Shown here one piece after another: positions 59,343 to 64,000 of a stretch of 64,000 bases of DNA. Every line of letters starts with the position of its first letter. Position 1 is the first letter of the stretch. The position numbers were made by a program, and so were the translations under genes. The stretch comes from an uncultured Candidatus Binatia bacterium. GTDB lineage: Bacteria; Desulfobacterota; Binatia; Bin18. The stretch is taken from NCBI GenBank assembly GCA_958296235.1, contig OY282457.1, positions 2,661,338-2,725,337 on the forward strand. Reading direction: 5' to 3'. A model generated the notes under the pieces. That model saw only the letters and a list, made by a program, of their open reading frames with translations. It was not told the DNA's origin and made no database searches.

Positions 59343-60311
59343 ATGGGAAATATACTTGTTTTTGCAGAAACTCAAAAAGGGCGTGTCCCCAAGAGTTCGT
59401 TGATTGCCATTCAAGCCGGTAAGGACGCGGCGAGGAAACTCGGCGGTGACGTACTCGTGGCCGTCTTGGGCGCGGACACCGCGGACGCCGCAAACGAAGC
59501 AGCCGGCTACGGGGCGGCCAAGGTATTGGCCGTCAATGATGCAGCCCTGGAGAACTATCTCGCCGACGCCTATGCAGCCACGCTCGAACAGCTCGCGCGG
59601 GCAAACGATGTCACGCTGTTGGCGGCGACGGCGACCGCGGTGGGCAAAGACCTTTTGCCGCGTGTGGCGGCCCGACTGGGCGTGGGCATGGCCAGCGATG
59701 TGGTGAGTTTTCATGAGGATGGAACCTTGCAGCGGCCCATGTATGCCGGCAATACGACGGCCACCGTGACGCTTGCGGACACGATCAAGGTCGTGTCTGT
59801 TCGCAGTACCGCCTTTGACGCCGCTCAGCCAGGAGATCAGTCCGCAGTGGAACAGGTCAGCGTCAGCCTCGACGCAGACGCAACCAAAATGCAGTTTGTT
59901 GAATTTAATGAAACCAAGTCCGACCGGCCCAACCTGACGGAAGCCAGCATTGTCGTGTCTGGTGGGCGTGGGCTGAAGTCGGGCGAGAATTTCACCACCT
60001 ATCTGGAGCCGTTGGTGAACGAGCTGAATGCGGCCATGGGCGCCAGTCGGGCCGCAGTTGACGCTGGCTTTGTCCCCAACGATCTGCAAGTCGGGCAGAC
60101 CGGGAAAGTCGTGGCACCGGAGTTGTATATTGCGGTGGGGATTTCCGGTGCGATTCAGCACTTAGCCGGCATGAAGGACTCGAAGGTCATTGTAGCGGTG
60201 AATAAAGACCCTGACGCGCCGATCTTCAACGTGGCTGACTACGGCTTGGTTGCCGACCTGTTCAAGGCCGTGCCCGAGTTGACCGAGGCGGTAAAAAAAG
60301 CCAAGGAGTAG
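59343..60311 (+). CDS. etfA: electron transfer flavoprotein alpha subunit
   Basis: 322 residues. [20 protein letters not shown] at the start; the FAD-binding C-terminal domain has [24 protein letters not shown] (quoted as [20 protein letters not shown]) and the signature [20 protein letters not shown]. Partner of etfB 66 bases upstream. RBS is weak (GACGAAAAGA). Confidence 0.97.
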   Translation: MGNILVFAETQKGRVPKSSLIAIQAGKDAARKLGGDVLVAVLGADTADAANEAAGYGAAKVLAVNDAALENYLADAYAATLEQLARANDVTLLAATATAVGKDLLPRVAARLGVGMASDVVSFHEDGTLQRPMYAGNTTATVTLADTIKVVSVRSTAFDAAQPGDQSAVEQVSVSLDADATKMQFVEFNETKSDRPNLTEASIVVSGGRGLKSGENFTTYLEPLVNELNAAMGASRAAVDAGFVPNDLQVGQTGKVVAPELYIAVGISGAIQHLAGMKDSKVIVAVNKDPDAPIFNVADYGLVADLFKAVPELTEAVKKAKE

Positions 60312-60356
60312 GAAACCACGTCCGACGAATGCCGTGTAACACAGGCCCACCATGTA

Positions 60357-60378
60357 GGCCGCGGAATTCTCCGCGGCC
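60357..60378. terminator. hairpin after etfA
   Basis: GGCCGCGGA and TCCGCGGCC form nine pairs around ATTC. No strong T tract follows, so it may be a pause or mRNA-stabilising hairpin rather than a classical terminator. Confidence 0.5.
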
Positions 60379-60446
60379 CCGTCCATACATTACATTTTGG
60401 GTAGATCTGTTCAGTATTCCTCGTCGCACCAAAGAATTATAGTGCT

Positions 60447-60497
60447 ACCATATGATTGAATTGTGGCCTTGATCTAGGTCCTGATAGATCATATGGT
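60447..60497 (+). promoter_or_regulatory. 10-bp inverted repeat upstream of the toxin-antitoxin operon
   Basis: ACCATATGAT at 60447-60456 and ATCATATGGT at 60488-60497, perfect arms 31 bases apart, ending 33 bases before the first gene. It could be the operator of the HTH antitoxin; AT-rich compared with its surroundings. Confidence 0.45.
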
Positions 60498-60530
60498 CGA
60501 TCCTGATGGAATCTCGCCAAAACGTATGGA

Positions 60531-60896
60531 ATGGTCGCTCCTGTGAGCATCGACGACTCGATAAGGTGCCAACTTGTTGTCCTCGCAAGGCGAAGCAATG
60601 CTCGCGTGACCGAGTTCAGCCGAGACCGTCCGACAGACTGGCGGCCTGGAGAGGTTCGTGACCCGGCTGGAACACTCTGGCCCTATTTTACCCGTACCTC
60701 GGCATGGGAACTGATTGCGGACAAGTTGGAAGGTGGGCACGATGTGGAAACTATTGAACTCAAAAAGCCTCCGGGAGCCAAGGGCTATGTCATGAAAATC
60801 GATCTTGAGCCAAACAAACCACCCCTGTACGTCAAGCTCCAATTGGGCTCTGGAAAGATCATTGGGCGTAGCTTTCACTACTCAAAGCCGGAATAA
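60531..60896 (+). CDS. MqsR-like toxin (tentative)
   Basis: 121 residues, ATG 60531. Middle part ELIADKLEGGHDVETIELKK; the C-terminus PPLYVKLQLGSGKIIGRSFHY recalls the last strands of MqsR (VYLKI...VSF), a RelE-fold, translation-dependent mRNA interferase. It is followed 11 bases later by a zinc-finger/HTH protein of MqsA type, which is the main support. No other family suggested itself. Confidence 0.45.
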   Translation: MVAPVSIDDSIRCQLVVLARRSNARVTEFSRDRPTDWRPGEVRDPAGTLWPYFTRTSAWELIADKLEGGHDVETIELKKPPGAKGYVMKIDLEPNKPPLYVKLQLGSGKIIGRSFHYSKPE

Positions 60897-60907
60897 GGGA
60901 TTTGCAA

Positions 60908-61477
60908 ATGGAATCTCGCGCCTCGACAACCCTGATGTCTACAGAGAGCAGAGACTATGTTTGCCCACAGTGCGGAGAGACAAGCACGGTTACGACCTCG
61001 CCATACCTCCATACGTTTCGCTACGGCTCTGGAGAATCAGCCGTTGATTTGACAGTTGAGTTGCCGTTGCGCCGATGTGGTGCCTGTGAGTTTGAATTCC
61101 TGGATGATGAAGCCGAGCGCCTTGAGCACGAGGCGATTTGCAGACACCTTGGTGTTCTTTCTCCTACCGAGATAGAAAAGATCAGAAAGAGTCACGGCAT
61201 GTCTCGTGCCACTTTCGCGCAGGTCACCGGGCTTGGAGAGGCGACGCTGAACCGTTGGGCAAACGGTGTCAAGATTCAGACGCTCGCGAATGATCGATAT
61301 CTTCGACTTTTGGCGCTACCCTTGAACATGCAGAGGCTCAAGAGGTTTGGTTCATCCGCCCAGACGTCGTCATCTAGTGTGAATCATAACGGCGGTAAAT
61401 TCCAGGCGTTGAATGAGTCCGACATCGTTCGGCATCAACAAGGACAAAGGTCTTTTTCCTTGCGAAAGGCCGCCTGA
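60908..61477 (+). CDS. MqsA-type antitoxin: YgiT zinc finger plus HTH
   Basis: 189 residues from ATG 60908. N-terminal zinc pairs YVCPQCGET and RRCGACEFE; then the Xre-type HTH LSPTEIEKIRKSHGMSRATF and TGLGEATLNRWANGVKIQT. The final 45 residues are Ser/Gln-rich and unlike MqsA. It binds the toxin through the zinc domain and probably the operator at 60447-60497. Its stop lies four bases before the ATPase start, so all three genes form an operon. Confidence 0.8.
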   Translation: MESRASTTLMSTESRDYVCPQCGETSTVTTSPYLHTFRYGSGESAVDLTVELPLRRCGACEFEFLDDEAERLEHEAICRHLGVLSPTEIEKIRKSHGMSRATFAQVTGLGEATLNRWANGVKIQTLANDRYLRLLALPLNMQRLKRFGSSAQTSSSSVNHNGGKFQALNESDIVRHQQGQRSFSLRKAA

Positions 61478-61481
61478 CAAG

Positions 61482-62711
61482 ATGTACGTCACCACGTTTT
61501 ACTCCTTCAAGGGCGGTGTTGGGCGCACGATGGCACTCGTGAACGCAGCCGTAGAACTTGCGAACACTGGGCGCCGAGTACTCGTGGTAGACTTTGACCT
61601 TGAAGCGCCCGGCCTCGACACCTTCGACATATTACATTCAAAAAATCAGGTCCCGGGAATCATCGATTTCGTTGGTGAGTATATAGTCTCCGGCCAAGCT
61701 CCAGAGGTCGATAGATTCATAGGAGAATCACCCGGCATCGGTGATCACGGTGGCGGGCTGTGGATCATGCCGTCCGGCGCTCATAATAAGAGTTACGCTA
61801 CGAATTTCAGTCAGATTGACTGGGGTGCGCTCTACGAACAACACGACGGTTATCTTCTGTTCGAGGACCTCAAGGCGCAGTGGAAGCAGGTTCTCAAGCC
61901 CGACTACGTGCTGATTGATTCGCGCACAGGGCACACCGACACTGGTGGCCTCTGTACCCGGCAGCTTCCCGATGCGGTCGCGATATTATTTTTTCCGAAC
62001 GAGCAGAATTTGCGGGGTTTGACCAAAGTCGTTCGAGACATCCGCGCGGAAGCAGAGGGACCGCGCAAAAAAGAGATTGAACTCCACTTCGTGATGTCCA
62101 ACGTGCCAGACTTGGATGACGAAGACAGGATTCTGGAGAGCAAGATCAAGGCGTTCCAGAACCAGCTCGGCTTCAAGCGGAAACCGATGATCGTACATAG
62201 ATACAACAGCTTGGCGTTGCTAAACCAAAAGGTATTCACAAAGGATCGGCCAAGAAGCCGTCTTGCACAGGAATACCGTGACGTCGTTCAAGAGATCGTC
62301 ATGCTTAATCCCGCGGACCGAGAGGGAGCGTTGAATTACATGAACTCCATCCGAGAAGGAGAATTGGATAATATGGATGTCATCAGGCGAACACGCCGGC
62401 GAGGGATGGAGTCTGAACCACCGCATCAGACCGACAGAAAGCTTCAGCAAATTGAGGATGCGCATTCGGACGATGGCGAAATACTGGCCAAACTCGGCAG
62501 GCTGCGAAGGGATCACGGGAAACCGGAGCGGGCGGAATTGTTGTTCGACCGAGCGATTGAGGCTGGTTACGACGCACACGATTTGGAATGGGACCGCATG
62601 CTCAATCGTATGCGACGGGTATGGAACAGCGATGAATCAATAACCCGACTCAAAACGCTCATGGAGACTTCGACTATGCCGGAGAAGAAGGGGCATAGTA
62701 AATCCGATTAG
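61482..62711 (+). CDS. KGGVGR-type ParA/MinD-like ATPase
   Basis: 409 residues from ATG 61482. The variant Walker A is TFYSFKGGVGRTMALVNAAV and the Walker A' region VLVVDFDLEAPGLDTFD, with DYVLIDSRTGHTDTGGLCTR (Walker B). The KGGVGR variant is typical of ATPases found with conflict and signalling proteins rather than plasmid partition. The C-terminus (EILAKLGRLRRDHGKPERAELLFDRAI, in part TPR-like) may bind partners. It is co-directional with the toxin-antitoxin pair, a combination I do not recognise. Confidence 0.8.
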   Translation: MYVTTFYSFKGGVGRTMALVNAAVELANTGRRVLVVDFDLEAPGLDTFDILHSKNQVPGIIDFVGEYIVSGQAPEVDRFIGESPGIGDHGGGLWIMPSGAHNKSYATNFSQIDWGALYEQHDGYLLFEDLKAQWKQVLKPDYVLIDSRTGHTDTGGLCTRQLPDAVAILFFPNEQNLRGLTKVVRDIRAEAEGPRKKEIELHFVMSNVPDLDDEDRILESKIKAFQNQLGFKRKPMIVHRYNSLALLNQKVFTKDRPRSRLAQEYRDVVQEIVMLNPADREGALNYMNSIREGELDNMDVIRRTRRRGMESEPPHQTDRKLQQIEDAHSDDGEILAKLGRLRRDHGKPERAELLFDRAIEAGYDAHDLEWDRMLNRMRRVWNSDESITRLKTLMETSTMPEKKGHSKSD

Positions 62712-62747
62712 CGTAAACAGTTGCGCTCCAATAGCCTGGTGGTGGAA

Positions 62748-64000
62748 ATGAATCTGACGAGTCTTTTGATCGCCAATCGAGGCGAAATCGCTATCCGTAT
62801 CGCCCGCGCGGCTGCCGAACTCGGCCTACGGACCGTTGCCATTTTCTCTGAAGACGACGCGCAGTCGCTCCATACCCGAAAGATGGACGACGCGCTGCCG
62901 CTCCAGGGCCGAGGGGCCGCGGCCTACCTCGATATCGAGCAGATCCTTGCGCTGGCCGCCCAAGCCGGCTGCAACGCGATTCATCCCGGCTATGGGTTTC
63001 TGAGCGAAAACGCAGAGTTCGCCCGGCGCTGTGCCGAAGCTGGGGTGACTTTTGTCGGACCCCAAGCCGAAACGCTGGCGCTATTCGGTGACAAAGGGCA
63101 GGCCCGGTCGCTGGCTGAAAGATGCGACGTGCCGATCCTGCCTGGGACGTCCGGTCCGACGAGCGTGGACGAGGCCAAAGCCTTCCTGGCATCCCTGGGC
63201 GCTGGCGGGGCGGTGATGATTAAAGCCCTGGCCGGTGGGGGCGGCCGCGGTATGCGGGCGGTGTCAGCGGTCGATGAGCTTGAAGCGGCCTACGCCCGAT
63301 GTCAGTCCGAGGCAACCTCGGCGTTTGGCAATGGCGACGTGTATATCGAGCAACTCATTCCCCAGGCGCGGCATATTGAGGTCCAGGTCATTGGTGACGG
63401 GTCGGGCGCGGTCAGTCAGCTTGGCGAGCGGGAGTGCAGCATTCAGCGCCGCAACCAGAAGCTGGTGGAAATCGCCCCGTCGCCCGGGCTGTTGCCCGAA
63501 CTCCGAGAGCGCCTGAGCAGCGCCGCGGTCCGCCTCGCTCAGGAGACGCACTACGCCAGCCTGGGCACGTTCGAGTTTCTGGTTGATGCGGAACAGGGCG
63601 GCGATAACGCGACATTTGCCTTTATTGAAGCCAATGCGCGGCTGCAAGTCGAGCACACCGTCACCGAAGAAGTGACGGGCATAGACCTGGTCAAGGCGCA
63701 GTTACGCCTGGCCGGTGGCAGCTCGCTGGCTGACCTGGGACTCACGCAGGAACGGATTCCCGAGCCACGCGGCTTTGCCATGCAGGTCCGTATCAATATG
63801 GAGACTATAGACTCTGACGGCACGCCGCGCCCGTCGGGCGGGACCTTAACCGCGTTTGAAGTGCCGTCGGGCCCCGGTCTGCGAACCGATACCTTCGGCT
63901 ATGTCGGCTATACTACCAGTCCGAGTTTCGATTCCCTGCTGGCCAAATTGATAGGCGCTTCCCCCTCGTCGGATTTTTCCGATGTTGTAACCAGGACCTA
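62748..64000 (+). CDS. biotin carboxylase domain, multi-domain acyl-CoA carboxylase (partial)
   Basis: Starts at ATG 62748 and runs off the window after 417 codons. SLLIANRGEIAIRIARAAAE, AIHPGYGFLSENAEFARRC, KALAGGGGRGMRAV, the ATP-binding GERECSIQRRNQKLVEIAPS and FIEANARLQVEHTVTEE are the biotin carboxylase signatures. It is a second paralogue of the gene at 53510. Members of this branch often continue into carboxyltransferase and biotinyl domains in one chain; this cannot be seen here. Confidence 0.92.
   Translation, partial: MNLTSLLIANRGEIAIRIARAAAELGLRTVAIFSEDDAQSLHTRKMDDALPLQGRGAAAYLDIEQILALAAQAGCNAIHPGYGFLSENAEFARRCAEAGVTFVGPQAETLALFGDKGQARSLAERCDVPILPGTSGPTSVDEAKAFLASLGAGGAVMIKALAGGGGRGMRAVSAVDELEAAYARCQSEATSAFGNGDVYIEQLIPQARHIEVQVIGDGSGAVSQLGERECSIQRRNQKLVEIAPSPGLLPELRERLSSAAVRLAQETHYASLGTFEFLVDAEQGGDNATFAFIEANARLQVEHTVTEEVTGIDLVKAQLRLAGGSSLADLGLTQERIPEPRGFAMQVRINMETIDSDGTPRPSGGTLTAFEVPSGPGLRTDTFGYVGYTTSPSFDSLLAKLIGASPSSDFSDVVTRT

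Noticed and set aside
60312-60446. tRNA or attachment site at the left edge of the conflict operon
   Set aside because: No tRNA fold or direct repeat matching the right edge was found by eye.

Overview
The window is a 64 kb piece of a GC-rich, gene-dense bacterial chromosome. Core genes (recA-recX-alaS, phoH-ybeY, lnt-prfB, rimO, etfBA) are mixed with acyl-CoA and xenobiotic metabolism: Rieske oxygenase, F420-type luciferase-like oxidoreductase, xanthine-dehydrogenase-like complex, two family-I CoA-transferases, MaoC hydratase and biotin-dependent carboxylases. This mix recalls uncultured deltaproteobacterial, Tectomicrobia or Binatota-like genomes. That placement is inference; no rRNA or other decisive marker is present.

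Layout. 1-9 kb: Rieske fragment, hydrolase, GST, quinone oxidoreductase, CoA-transferase, LLM oxidoreductase, small membrane peptides. 7.8-11.1 kb (minus strand): a likely alkylation-response block with an alkyltransferase-like protein, a SnoaL-type protein, a lipoprotein, and an ECF sigma factor overlapping an anti-sigma-like protein fused to an O6-methylguanine methyltransferase and an Ada-type zinc domain. 12.7-16.6 kb: three-subunit molybdenum hydroxylase. 17-25 kb: SDR, ureidoglycolate lyase family, nitroreductase, MaoC, a two-component system, gamma-glutamyltransferase. 25.6-27.5 kb: stress cluster (hibernation factor, universal stress protein, ferritin-like). 27.6-28.4 kb: gene relics. 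28.5-31.35 kb: HIT-like protein, alcohol dehydrogenase, CoA-transferase.

31.3-36.3 kb is an accessory island. It holds a five-repeat CRISPR array with 25-nt repeats and 18-19-nt spacers, a frameshifted and truncated cas1, and a 1,269-residue effector that I assign to Cas12c (type V-C) with all RuvC residues and zinc cysteines intact. A divergent antitoxin with a truncated PIN toxin closes the island. It sits between a CoA-transferase gene, whose stop codon lies inside the first repeat, and cinA-thpR-recA-recX-alaS.

42.6-64 kb: phoH/ybeY (overlapping), a second antitoxin with a truncated PIN toxin, lnt, prfB with its programmed +1 frameshift, PAC2 protein, rimO, a DksA/TraR-type protein, glycerate kinase, DUF309, a homoserine-kinase-like protein, biotin carboxylase and biotin carrier, a formyltransferase, N-formylglutamate amidohydrolase with a divergent IclR regulator, and etfBA. 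Then come three genes of probable conflict type (MqsR-like toxin, zinc-finger/HTH antitoxin, KGGVGR ATPase) and a second biotin carboxylase cut by the window end.

A family of about 45-60 bp imperfect palindromes occurs at least eleven times. Most copies sit at gene ends and some supply stop codons, but copies also lie in frame inside alaS, probably lnt and rimO, and the N-terminus of a secreted protein, which recalls the palindromic elements of Rickettsia. The three leading items are the Cas12c locus, the alkylation-sensor anti-sigma fusion, and the coding-sequence palindromes.
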